A stretch of DNA of 64,000 nt from Thiohalocapsa sp. PB-PSB1 (GTDB taxonomy: Bacteria > Pseudomonadota > Gammaproteobacteria > Chromatiales > Chromatiaceae). Below, piece by piece: positions 36,088 through 46,900 of the stretch; the first letter of the stretch is position 1; every line of letters starts with the position of its first letter. The translations under genes were made by a program, and so were the position numbers. The stretch spans positions 5,704,001 through 5,768,000 of the forward strand of contig CP050890.1 in assembly GCA_016745215.1 (NCBI GenBank), written 5' to 3'. The notes below the pieces were generated by a model. The model was not told where the DNA came from. It saw only the letters and a list, made by a program, of their open reading frames with translations, and searched no databases.

Positions 36088-36330
36088 GCCGGGGTTTGCC
36101 TCATCGACGACGGTCGTCTTGTCGGCAATCGGGCAAATCACAGTCACATCGGCCCCGACGGCTTGCAGACTCGAGCCCAGGTGCCGCAGGTGCTCGGCGC
36201 CGTTGGGCGTCATGGCTTGGCAAATGGCGCTGGAGATGATCTTGCCATCATCTGCCTGCACATTGATGGAAAAGGCGCAGATCATCGCGGCGAACAACGC
36301 CGGTACCTTCGATTGGTTTTGACGCCTATT
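36088..36330 (-). pseudogene. Secreted small protein fragment running into the tandem array
   Basis: Read on the minus strand: a signal-peptide-like start (SKVPALFAAMICAFSINVQA, cleavage before DDGKI), then SAICQAMTPNGAEHLRHLGS and VTVICPIADKT. It looks like the N-terminal half of a small exported protein with paired Cys. No good start codon is found before the Lys (an internal ATG at MICAF or a TTG at LFAAM are the only options), and at about 36090 the frame passes into array sequence. I judge it truncated. Family not identified. Confidence 0.5.
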
Positions 36331-36834
36331 TCTATCCTCGAGGTCGGGTATTTGCCTGCTATCGGCAATCCCTAACCTACAGATCGGATGGAGAACAACA
36401 TGTGAAGGGATGCATCGAACGATCGCGACATTTTCCCTTGTAAGGACCGCATGCGCTGTATCTCTGACCTCTGATCCTCTGGATCTCGATAACCATATGA
36501 ATTTTAATTGAAATAGAATCCAATGCCAGCGTTCGGAGACCTTCCGTCGAAGAATAGGGATGCTGAAAAACAGCAACCAGTAAACGGGGACAGATCCTGA
36601 GACATGCGCACAAAAATACCCTTTACTACAAGCGCAGATCATGAGATCCGAACCGGCAGCAAACCGTTTCCGTGCCGCACCATCGTCCAGCACGGGCGGC
36701 AATTTTGCAGCATGACTCCGAGGCTAAAAAAGTGTGTCGAAAAAACGGGTGCTACCTGGGTAGAATGTTCAGCTATTCAACCAGAATGAAGTTTGATTCA
36801 TGTTCTTCGAAGGCAGCGCTCAGCAAATAGCTGC

Positions 36835-36924
36835 CCAGCAAACTTCAGGTTTCTCACGCCCTGATGTCATGTCTTTTCGATCCCGATCCCAAACCCGATC
36901 AAGTCGCGCTGGGCGGGTTGCACC
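36835..36924 (+). repeat. Dispersed repeat C, copy 2
   Basis: Close to 4188-4276, starting caggtttctcacgccctgat and ending ctgggcgggttgc. Confidence 0.7.
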
Positions 36925-37027
36925 CTTCCGATTCCGATAGCGACCCCGACCCCGATCGACCCCGGCCCCGATTGCACTCCGCCGATGTCTGGATAGCGTG
37001 GTATAGGTTGTTCATGAACCGCTGCTA
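36925..37027 (-). repeat. Dispersed repeat family A, terminal fragment
   Basis: The GAATCG/CCCCGA run followed by ctccgccgatgtctggatag and the family end ggttgttcatgaaccgct. It lies about 50 bp beyond the stop of the nitrilase gene. Confidence 0.75.
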
Positions 37028-37075
37028 GGCGGGTTGCGCCCCCACCAGGTTCCACACGACGGCCCTGATCGATGC

Positions 37076-37882
37076 CTAGGCGGGCGAACCGACAACAGGT
37101 TGATACAACTCTTCCCTGCGGTCCTGATGTACCTTTATCTCGCTTCTTACCGTCTGGATGAATTCGAAGTCGATCTCCGCGGAGATGATGCCCTCATGCA
37201 CCTGCGTCCCGCTCGCCATCAGGTTACCATAGGGTCCCACAATCATACTCGTTCCGGCAAAAGGTACGCCGGTGTCATTGCCAAGTCGGCCTGTCGCGGC
37301 AACATAGACCTGATTCTCGATTGCTCTCGCTAGCACCAAGGTGCGCCAATGCATGAGTCGCACCAGCGGCCATGCCGCGGGAATCACCAGAATCTCTGCA
37401 CCGGAGAGTGCGAGGGCACGCGCAATCTCGGGGAAGCGAATCTCATAGCACGTCATTAGGCCGAATACGTGCCCTTCCAGCCTGATTATCCCCAAAGCGG
37501 AACCAGCCTTCAGGTACTCGTGTTCTCGCATCGGTTCAGCGGTAATTAAATGTGTCTTACGATATGTTCCAACAATCTCACCGTGCCTGTCGATACAGAC
37601 CACAGCGTTGAAGACATCCTCCCCCACTCTTTCGGATACACCCGCGATGACACCTATGGCGAGTTCCTTTGCAGTCTGTCGGAGCTGCGGAACGGCGCCT
37701 CTCGACCAATCGCAAGCGGTACGCAAGATCTCTGGCATGTCATATCCGGTGTCGCACATCTCGGGCAATATGACGATCTCGTGGCCGGCCTCTTTCGCTT
37801 TCTTTATGTAAGCGACCATCCTGGAGACATTCTCGGTGACGTCTCCGGACTTTAGGTCAATCTGTGCCAGGGCGATCTTCAT
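37076..37882 (-). CDS. Nitrilase/carbon-nitrogen hydrolase family amidohydrolase
   Basis: 268 residues from ATG 37882; the longer open frame is dismissed because this ATG overlaps the stop of the AT-ER gene as ATGA and the family starts here (MKIALAQIDLKSGD). The catalytic triad is complete: E41 (ILPEMCDTGY), K109 (GTYRKTHL) and C145 (LMTCYEIRFPE). Such enzymes cleave amides or carbamoyl groups, or make amides. As the last gene of the PKS operon and translationally coupled, it may trim or modify an amide/guanidine/nitrile of the product or a precursor. Specific substrate not deducible. Confidence 0.9.
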   Translation of the reverse strand: MKIALAQIDLKSGDVTENVSRMVAYIKKAKEAGHEIVILPEMCDTGYDMPEILRTACDWSRGAVPQLRQTAKELAIGVIAGVSERVGEDVFNAVVCIDRHGEIVGTYRKTHLITAEPMREHEYLKAGSALGIIRLEGHVFGLMTCYEIRFPEIARALALSGAEILVIPAAWPLVRLMHWRTLVLARAIENQVYVAATGRLGNDTGVPFAGTSMIVGPYGNLMASGTQVHEGIISAEIDFEFIQTVRSEIKVHQDRREELYQPVVGSPA

Positions 37883-40164
37883 GCTGGCTTCGACCTGTGG
37901 CTCATTCCAAACCGTTGCATCTGCTTGTCCAGATACTCCGCTGTTCCATTCATCAGCTTTTCGGCTATGACGTCTACATGTCGTTTTTGCCAGCTTTCCA
38001 GCTCCGTTCCTTTCACCCACTGATTGAAAGCGCCTAAAGCTGGTCCACAATGAATCTGATAGTCCACCTTCTGTTCTGTACTACCATGCATCGCTAGCCG
38101 CATGCTATGAATAAAGTACCATCGAAATACCAACGCCATCTTGTGCTTGGGGTTGTTCTCGGCTTTCTCGATTTCAGAGGCTTTCGTCTTCAAATAGTAG
38201 GCCTTGGTTTCGGAATAGACCTCATCGAAGCTACGCCTAAAGTATTTTTCTTGAATCTGTGTTCTCGTTTTGATATCGATCTCCTCCCAAGAATGGTGTT
38301 GCCGGTAGAGTTCGAACAGCTTGTTGGCTCGAGCCGGAAAGAATAGGCCCTTGCGCACCACTTGTATCTTGGCTCCCAGTTCGAACATGTCCCCGGCCGG
38401 GGCGTAGTCCGTATCCTGCACATTGATCTGCTGTAATAGATTCTTCGCTGCTTCACTGGTACCGGCTTCGACCGTACATTGATTGATCGAACCGGTCAGT
38501 ATAAAGTCAGCACCGAGCGTAAAGGCACTGGCTGCGGCTTCCGGCGTACCTATTCCGCCGGCTGCCCCCACTCCCACCGGTTCGACATAACCCTGTCGCC
38601 TTACCAGTTCGTTTCTCAGGCGAATAATCGTTGGGAGCACCACCGACATGATGCCCATGTCCGTATGCCCTGCCGAATCCGACTCCACGCATAGATCATC
38701 CGCCATCGGAATGCGTTTCGCCAGATCCGCCTGCGCTGCGGTGACCTCCTGCTCCTGAAGTAATTTCCGCACGAGCTTCTCCGGGGGAGGACTCAGAAAC
38801 AGCTGGGCCACTTCCGGCCGCGAGATCTTCGCAATGATTCGGTTTTCGATCACGACCTTGCCGGCCGGCCCAGGTTTCAACCCTTTGAGACGGTATTTGA
38901 CCAAGGCCGGGGTCATCTGCATGAAAGCTGCAGCCTCTATGGTTCGAATCCCATACCTCAAATACAGGGAAATGACCTCGTCTTCTCTTTCCAGGTTGTC
39001 TGGCGAATGAAGAAAGTTCATTCCGTATGCTTGACCGCTTGCCAATGCGCCCTGGATACAGATGATCGCCTCCTCGATCTCGGGCAGCCTGACTCCTCCT
39101 GTACCGAAGAACCCCATCAGTCCGGCCTTGCCCATCTTGATCACTAGATCCGTCGACGCAATTCCCTTGACCATTGCTCCTGAAAGATAGGCGTGCTTTA
39201 GGTTATACCGTTGTCGAAATGCCTCACTTCCAAGGTTCTCGGCCCGGACTGCAGACGCTGAACCAGCTTGCTTGACTTCACCGCGAGGGCTCTGCACATC
39301 TTGCACCAAGACTTCCGGCTTCGTCTCCTGCTTGATCTGATTAACCAGCCTGGTAAGCACCTGCCCAGGACCGACCTCGATGAATTCGACTTCTCCTTTG
39401 GTCATCAGATACTGAATCGTTTCCACCCACCTTACCGGCGAGTGTATTTGCGATACCAGGTTGTCGGCTATCTTGGCTTTTGCATATGCCCGCGCATCGA
39501 CATTCGCGATCACCGGTATTTGCAGCTCGCTGAAACGAGTCGGTTGCAAAGAGTTTCTGAACTCTTCTGCCGCATTGGTCATGTGACGCGAATGAAAGGC
39601 ACCGCTGACATTGATCTGCGCGAACTGTGCCTCGGACTTTTCGAAGACTTTCGCCGCCTTTTGTATATCCTCCGACAAACCGCTGATAACGGTCTGTGAT
39701 GGCGTATTGTAATTCGCGATATCAATTCCGACTAACCCAGCTTTTGCCAGCATTTCGGCAATTTCCTCCGCGGGAATCTGCAATATCGCTGCCATGGCAC
39801 CGCCAGATGCTTTACTCATCAGCCTCGCGCGTCGCTGAACGAGCTGCAATCCAGTCGCGAAATCGAATGCACCTGCCGCCAGCAGCGCATTGTATTCCCC
39901 CAAACTGTGGCCAGCCACAAAATCCGGCTGTTTGCCGGTCTCCATTAATCTTTTGAAATAATGCAGCGCGTTTACCGTATAGATCGCTGGTTGGGTATAT
40001 TCCGTTTGCTTGAGTTTTCCATTTGGGTCAAGTAAACATAATTCGGCGATCGAGTATCCCAAAACCCCATCGGCTTGCGATACGAGTTCTTTGAGCTCAT
40101 CGAAGAGTCCCTTGCCCATCCCTGGGTATTGTGAGCCTTGGCCAGGGAAAACCCATGTTGTCAT
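37879..40164 (-). CDS. Trans-acting acyltransferase fused to PfaD-type enoyl reductase
   Basis: 761 residues. The N-terminal 300 are a FabD-type malonyl transferase: FPGQGSQYPGMGK, GHSLGEYNAL with the catalytic Ser, and GAFHSRHM with the His. After a linker (residues about 300-320) comes a PfaD/2-nitropropane dioxygenase-type FMN enoyl reductase: GFFGTGGVRLPEIEEAI, VGVGAAGGIGTPEAAA, FILTGSINQCTVEAGTS, ending with the usual helical C-terminal region. ATG 40164, with GAGGAG upstream, is preferred over GTG 40182. The PKS modules carry no AT or ER, so this protein should load malonyl units on their ACPs and reduce selected enoyl intermediates. It is 64 bp after the decarboxylase-like gene and coupled to the nitrilase. 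Confidence 0.95.
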   Translation of the reverse strand: MTTWVFPGQGSQYPGMGKGLFDELKELVSQADGVLGYSIAELCLLDPNGKLKQTEYTQPAIYTVNALHYFKRLMETGKQPDFVAGHSLGEYNALLAAGAFDFATGLQLVQRRARLMSKASGGAMAAILQIPAEEIAEMLAKAGLVGIDIANYNTPSQTVISGLSEDIQKAAKVFEKSEAQFAQINVSGAFHSRHMTNAAEEFRNSLQPTRFSELQIPVIANVDARAYAKAKIADNLVSQIHSPVRWVETIQYLMTKGEVEFIEVGPGQVLTRLVNQIKQETKPEVLVQDVQSPRGEVKQAGSASAVRAENLGSEAFRQRYNLKHAYLSGAMVKGIASTDLVIKMGKAGLMGFFGTGGVRLPEIEEAIICIQGALASGQAYGMNFLHSPDNLEREDEVISLYLRYGIRTIEAAAFMQMTPALVKYRLKGLKPGPAGKVVIENRIIAKISRPEVAQLFLSPPPEKLVRKLLQEQEVTAAQADLAKRIPMADDLCVESDSAGHTDMGIMSVVLPTIIRLRNELVRRQGYVEPVGVGAAGGIGTPEAAASAFTLGADFILTGSINQCTVEAGTSEAAKNLLQQINVQDTDYAPAGDMFELGAKIQVVRKGLFFPARANKLFELYRQHHSWEEIDIKTRTQIQEKYFRRSFDEVYSETKAYYLKTKASEIEKAENNPKHKMALVFRWYFIHSMRLAMHGSTEQKVDYQIHCGPALGAFNQWVKGTELESWQKRHVDVIAEKLMNGTAEYLDKQMQRFGMSHRSKPA

Positions 40165-40228
40165 CTCGTTATAACTCCTCACCAGAATCGCGAAAGGCTA
40201 TACGCCCGATCCGCAGCGCTCAAGTCGA

Positions 40229-40924
40229 TCAAGCAAGATAGTCATGTAACACTTCGCCGCTGTTCAGCTCGAGTGCACAGTCCGCCGCATATAATCCACC
40301 AACGATCTCCAGCACGGGTATGGCATCAGGCTGCCCCTTCGACAGTTCCCCAAGACGCATGCTGATCTCTTCTACGGTATAGCTTTCGTTCAGAGTCTGG
40401 ATAACTGGAACTGCTGCGAGCTGTTTCACTGCGAAGTTGGCATCGCCTGTCACCGTCGGGATCAACTTCAGCACAAAGTCTTCAGCATGGATTGTCTTGC
40501 GCGGCCTCGCTGTGCCCAATCGCATACTGGCTTCGATCAGGGTCAGGCCGTCCTTGACGACTTTGGTTTGGAGTCTCCCACCCTCCTCCGTCAACGAGAA
40601 GTCATCCGCAGAGATCTTCGGATAGCCCCAAATCTCACGGCCGATCGTGATCGGCATCGAACGATCCAGGTACAGTGCCGGCACATAAAAACCTTCCCGA
40701 CGACCAAAGCTTGCGGCAAAAAAATAACCTGCCTCATAGTAGCTGATGTCCATCGGTGCCACGATCCGGAGATCCCCTACGAAGGCATTGATCAGCGAAT
40801 CGCTGTTGGGTACTAGGCCGTCCGGCACAAGCCTGCCTAGAAACTCTGGCTCGGTCCGAAATGTAACCACCAGCATACGATTACCTGCGTAGCTGTATGG
40901 CGGAAGCGAATAAGGTAGCTGCAT
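40229..40924 (-). CDS. Acetoacetate decarboxylase-family protein
   Basis: 231 residues; ATG 40924 has AAGAAGGG seven bases upstream. It follows the acetoacetate decarboxylase fold family: N-terminal YSYAGNRMLVVTFR, then GREIWGYPKISADDF, where the Lys lies near the place of the Schiff-base lysine region of the family. Known relatives decarboxylate beta-keto acids through a lysine imine, or catalyse other imine chemistry in natural product pathways. It sits between the PKS and its trans-AT, 67 bp after the PKS stop, so it most likely acts on the polyketide, an unusual tailoring function. Whether it decarboxylates is open. Confidence 0.82.
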   Translation of the reverse strand: MQLPYSLPPYSYAGNRMLVVTFRTEPEFLGRLVPDGLVPNSDSLINAFVGDLRIVAPMDISYYEAGYFFAASFGRREGFYVPALYLDRSMPITIGREIWGYPKISADDFSLTEEGGRLQTKVVKDGLTLIEASMRLGTARPRKTIHAEDFVLKLIPTVTGDANFAVKQLAAVPVIQTLNESYTVEEISMRLGELSKGQPDAIPVLEIVGGLYAADCALELNSGEVLHDYLA

Positions 40925-40991
40925 GGGATTGCCCTTCTTGCGTTGCTCTTGTTGCGATCCTCGAGCACCAAAGTGTACTCGACAATACTGC

Positions 40992-43900
40992 CTACACTGT
41001 TGTCAAAACCTGCTCATCGTCCTGTGCCCATCCTTCGACTTCACCAAAGATGGTTCGCGCGTTGTCGAACCAACCGTCGACGAATGCTCGGATGGTCTCT
41101 TCCCGATAGATTTCTTTCGAGTAACGCACAATGATCTGCAGATCACGATCACCCGTTCTCGCAATGATATCAAGGAGATACGCGCATTCATGTGGTGGTG
41201 GTTCGAAAAGCCGATATTCCAGCTCCACGCCATCTAGCTCCGGCATCAAGTGCATCGGCTGATAATTCAGACGCACCGCGCCCACCGCATGCGCCCTTGG
41301 TAGCCTGCCCTGATTGCTCAAAACTTCGTAGGTCAAGCCTCCCATCGGTAGCGCCTTGATCTGTGCCTGGAACTCGGCTAGTTGCCCCTCCAGTGGTTTA
41401 GTCAGGTCCAATGAAACAGGCACATCCCCAGCAAACCAGCCGACTACGCCCGCGTATTGCCGTTTGCAGTCCAGGTTTCTCCGATGCAGCCTGTGTGCCA
41501 GCACCGGATTGCTGGTTTCCGTCCAAACGCCCAGCTGCCGATACAAAGCCACCGCAATACAATCGAAAAGACGAACCTTCAGGGCAGCCATATCGATATT
41601 CCAATCGCACCACTGCAGCGAGCGCTCGAACATGCTTTGCGTTGCGATCCTGTTGTCACCTTGCGGGTTATCCTTGGGGCAGCACATGCTCGTCTTGCTC
41701 AGCCGTTCCGACCAGAACTCGAAATGCTTGTCCAGCGTGCTTGTGTCACCCAATAGATCGACTTCTCTCACATAGTCCCGACAGTTCTCCTGCGCTCCTT
41801 GCAGTTCCTCCTGGCGTCCCCGGTAAAGCGAGAAAAGGTCGCGATCCATCACCGTCAAGGCCACACCATCGGCAATCAAATGATGTACGACCATCAGCAT
41901 CCGATATTCCTGCTCCGTGAGCTTCAGAATAGAACACGCGAGTAGCGGCGCCCGGTGAATATCGATTCGGGCATTCAGCTCTCGCTCGACGGCGGACAAA
42001 CGTTCCGCCTGTGCCGCTGCATTGTAGGAGGAAATGTCTTCGAAGTCGGGCTGTACCAGGACTTGCCGATATTCTCGCTGCACCCAGACCGAATCGTGCA
42101 AGGCAAACGCTGTCCGCAAAGCACCATGATGGTCCACGACCATTTGCAGACAATTTGCAAGTCGCTCTACATCGAATGCTGGGTCTACAATCTTGAAGAT
42201 TTGAACAATATGCCAGACCGGGTCGTCACCAAACCGCTGCATAAAGGCAGTCTGCGCTGGATTCAGAGCGTACTCGACATGCTGCTGCTCCTCCTCCAGC
42301 CCCTCCGGCACTCCCGCCGACACCCCCGCCAGCTTATAGCCTAGTCTTTCTGCTAATTCGACAGTATCCGGCCTCATTTGCCGGACCTTGTCCTTGTGCT
42401 TTTCCCAGGCTTTGGCCAAGCTTGCATCGATTGCGGCATGACGGGTGAAATTCGGGTCGCCGCAAGACAGGGTGCCGTCGAATAAACCCACCGTCATACG
42501 ATCCCCTTCGTACGGTCGACACATGGCTGCTTGGAACGACACGCCCAATTTTTGGCAGAATTCACGCATGGTCTTCTCCGGTTCCTGTACCAACTCCTCA
42601 TAGCAGATCGAGAATTGGCGCTCATCTGGAACTCCGGAAAGAAACCCGAGAAGGTTACTGTTGTAAGTGGACCACAGGCGTTCGGAGTACACCCAAGGAT
42701 CATCCTGGACATCCATCAGCTTGCCAAATTCGTTGCGGACAAAGGACTCCATCACTGCCAAGGGATGCCGAAACAGGAAAATATAGAACGGCTTGCCTCC
42801 TAGTTCCTCTGCCCGCCTCAAAACCGAAAGATCTACCGCATAGGAAGGCGATTTATCGACTAAATAGCGATCACCCACCAGTGTCTGCAGCCATTCATAG
42901 GTCTGCTTGATCGTGAACCCGCTTGCCTCCAGAGACTGCACCTTGTCAAATGCCTCGCTCGAACCGAGTCCCTCCAAGCTCTGAATGGTCTCGACTAACC
43001 CGATCTTTAAGAATTCCATTCTTGCATCTGCCAACACCTCTGTTCGGTGTTTGAGCGTATCGAATGGTAAGAGGTGCAGTTCTGGCGGTGCGAAGATCTC
43101 CGAGTGGCCCATGAGCATGACGCGTAGCAGCGTCGAGCCTGCCCGCGGCGTACTGAGGAGATAGATCAGCGGCTTGATCCCTGTTTCTGGCGTGTCGGAA
43201 AGTGCTTCCAGCCGAAGTGCCAATTCGGCTATCGTCGGTGTATCGAGCAACTGGTTCAGCGGGAGTTCGATTTCAAATCGCTCCCGGATATAGTAAATAA
43301 GCTGCACCGCCAACAACGAGTTTCCGCCGACCTCGAAGAAGTTGTCATGCATACCGACTTCCGGTAGATGAAGGGTCTTGCACCACAGCTCGGCCAACCG
43401 TTTTTCCATCTGCGTCCGCGCGGCGACGTACTTTTCCGTTGTCCCGCGCCGCTTCCCGACCTTTCCGCAGGCTTCCACTTGTTCCAAAATCCGAACCGGA
43501 TGATATAGTTGCGTCGCAATTTCGCTCAGCAGCTCGGAATCCGCTGCTTGCAACAGGGATTCTCTCTGCGGCACCTGGCTTACTTCCACAGGCGTAGCGT
43601 CCGTTGCCTCGAGGTGTGTCTGCACAATGCCGCGACAACGATCGATCGGGAACACGAAATGCTCGATCTCGTCTTCGGTATGGCGGAAATCTGCACCCAC
43701 GGCGATCAGGAACCGATAAACCGGCTGGTTCCTATCGGTCGGGCGATACGCGATATCGACCCATTCGAGGCCCTGCGCCCGGGCAATCTCGCCTAATCTC
43801 CGTAGCATTCGATGCTCGACACCGCGGCCCAGGACACGGCAGCTCAGCAATAGGCTATCGACCTCCAGCGTCGTTCCTCGCGTCGCCGAGATCATGATGC

Positions 43901-46900
43901 CGACCAAGCCGTAATCTCCGAACCTGTCTTTCACGCTCACCGCAAGACAAGCGATTCCATCCAAGCCGATCAGCGTCTCGATGTCACTCTCCGAACGCCG
44001 AATCGTTGTGCTGTTGAACTGGTTTGTGCGCTGTGTCAATTGCGCCAATCGACCGACCTGTTCGGCAGTCGCCGGTACGATTTCGACCTGTAACTCCAGC
44101 CCCTCCAGGAAATCCCTCAGGCCTGTCGAATCTTGCCGTAATTGCTCCCGTTTTCGGTTCTGCTGATAGTATCCAGTCCGCTGTTTGTCCTCCTCGGTTA
44201 CCCGTGGGCGATCAAATGCCCAAAAGTGCTCCAGGAACAACGGAATCGACTGGGTATCGGATGGCAGCTGTACGGTCAGTACTTCAGGACAATTTGCCTT
44301 GACCTCAGCGCACTCGACGGGATTATCATCAATGAAAATGAAACTATCGGGGCTAAGGCTCAGTTCTTCTGCCAACGAACGTATATTCCCGGACTTTGCG
44401 CTCCAGTTTATCCGCCAGCCCACCACATGGTCCAAGCTCAACACCATGTCCGGATGTTCTTCAAAGACCCGCAGCACATCCGCCTCGCTGTTCTTACTGC
44501 ACAGACACACCAGCATGCCCTTGTGCTGTAGATCGACGACGAACTCCTGGAGCGCTCTGAATTCTTCGGTGATGACAACGTTCTTGGCACCATCTTCTCC
44601 ACAGACACCCTGCCACAGGGTGTTGTCACAATCCAGTACGATCACCTTGTACAGCGGATGCGTAATGGCGTACACCCGACGCATTAGCATTGTCCCCAAG
44701 GCCATGAATGCTAGCGGGGTGTAGGGCACATGACCCGCCTTGTCTCCGTGACGATCGTCTATGTCCGCCACGGGATACAGCGTCTGAAGCTCCTCGCTGG
44801 ATATGGCATATGCCCCGGCAATGGCGGCCAGCTCGGAGAGGATAAGCCCTTCGATGTCTCCCAAGAATGCAGCATGCCAGGATGCGGACGCTATGGTGGC
44901 CGAAGCCGGTGTGATACAGAGTATGTGCGGATGCCCCACTCGTTCGATCGATTGCTTGAATGCGGATACCAGATCGTCCGCAAAACGCCTTGTCTTATCG
45001 ACAAACCGCTCCCGATCCGTCAAAGCTCTGGTATCGAAGCGGGTCGCGTCTTCTAAACGAATCAACACGACAGTGATAGCATGGGCATGCTTCGCTGGTC
45101 CTCTGTCTGCCGCAAGCAATTCCTGAAAGACCTGGCTGTAGTCGGCGAATTCCAAAGTGTATTTCAACCCGAGCTTTTGCAGCCAAAATCGAATGGAGTC
45201 GGCAACCGGCTCCGCCGTAAAATTCGCCAAAATACGAAGCGGTGCGAACTCCTTCCCAGCCCCGACCCCTGTAAGATCGGTCAATTGATTCAGCCCTAAA
45301 TCGGGTTTTTCCACTGCCTGGGTCAGGATGCGCTGGTAATCCGCTATGAGGGAACTGATGGTATTGGCATCGAAGACGTCCTTCTGGTAACTAAAATCCC
45401 CCTGGAGTCGACCATTGACGAGGGATATCCTCACCGCCAGGTCCACTTCCGTGGGGGCTTGAAATAGGTCTGGTCTCGGCTTGACGATCACATCCGGCAG
45501 TGAAATCTCGCCAAATTCTCCCATGAACGTGAAAACGCATTGAATGATCGGGTTGTACTCCGCCGTTCGTCCACGGACCACATGCTCGACGAGTTTGTTG
45601 AAGGGAACCTTTTCAGTCGACGCCTCCAATAAGGTTCTGTGCGTGCGCAGCGCGATCTCCTCGAACTTCGGGTTACCCGATACATCGGTTCGCAAAACCA
45701 ATGGATAGGCAAAGCACCCCAGCAGCGATTCCACCTCCGGTATGACCCGTCCCGAGTACAGGTAACCAACGATTAGATCCTCAACGCCCGAGTGCTGATG
45801 CAGCAACGCATTGAACCCCGCAATCAGGGTGGTGAACAACGTCAGGTTTCGTTGTTCACTAAAAAGACGCAGGTTTTGACTCAGCGATGCTGATAACTCG
45901 AACGCCTCGTGTGCTGACACGAACGTGCGCGTCTTCGGACGCGGCCGATCCGTAGGCATCTCGAGCAGCGGTGGCGCACCTCGTAACCGTTCTTCCCAAA
46001 ATGCCAGCGCCTTCCTTAGCCGGGGGCCTCGCAGATACTTCTGTTGCCATTGCACAAAGTCGCTGTACTGGAACCTCACCTCGTGCAGGGGGGATGGCTT
46101 ATCCTGACAAAATGCCGAGTATAGAGCCTGCAATTCCTGCAGGAATAACACGACCGACAGCGCATCGAAAACGATATGATGGGCACTGAAAAGGAACACA
46201 TATTCATGATCGTCCGAGCGCAGCAACTTAAAACGCCAAAGCGGTGCCCTGGTGAGATCGAACGCTGTCGATGTCTCCTCTTCCACCAACCGCCTCGCCA
46301 TTTCCCGTCCGTCGTCTGTACGGCAGTCCAATACCTCCAGGTGCGCATCGAGATGTGACGCGATCCGCTGCATTGGAACGCCCTCGACCATGATGAAACT
46401 GGCGCGCAACACTTGGTGGCGCCGAACAATTTCCCCCAGAGTCCGCTGCATGGCGTGCAGATCGATCTGTCCACTGAGTTCAAAGCCCATGCTCATCACG
46501 TTCAGCGTGGAACTGTTGCCACTCAGCTGCTCGACAAGCCAAATTCTTTCCTGCTCCACTGAAACGGGCCAATCAGCAGAACTGGATGAGCCTTTGTCAG
46601 CTGGCCCACTGGAGACGTCGCCTGTCGCATCCGCATCCAATGTCGGCGCTGCCACAGGATCTTGCATCGCCGCTTTCACGGCAGGTTGTGACAGCAGGAG
46701 TTCTGCGATCGCATCGACCGAGCGCCCATCCATGAGTTCTCCCAATGTCATACTACAGCCATAGGCTTCATTGATACTCCTAACCAATTCCATGACGATA
46801 ATCGAGTCCATTCCATACTTCGCCAGGTCTTCCTTCGGATCCAATTCTTCCACGTCGAGCTTTAATGCTTGGGCGATTATTTCCCGCAGCCTCTCGTGGA

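Larger units (their letters stand above)
36331..37075. other. Gene-free region between the tandem array and the nitrilase gene
   Basis: Contains a stretch around 36755-36800 similar to 3392-3440, repeat C copy 2 (36835-36924) and a terminal piece of repeat A (36925-37027). No gene is seen. The piece ctaggcgggttgc recurs at 4261 and 37024. Confidence 0.5.

Noticed and set aside
34564..36702. A 712-codon minus frame and long plus frames across 34.6-36.4 kb
   Set aside because: They consist of the 159 bp (53-codon) tandem unit read through; several frames on both strands stay open equally well, so this is periodicity and not coding evidence.
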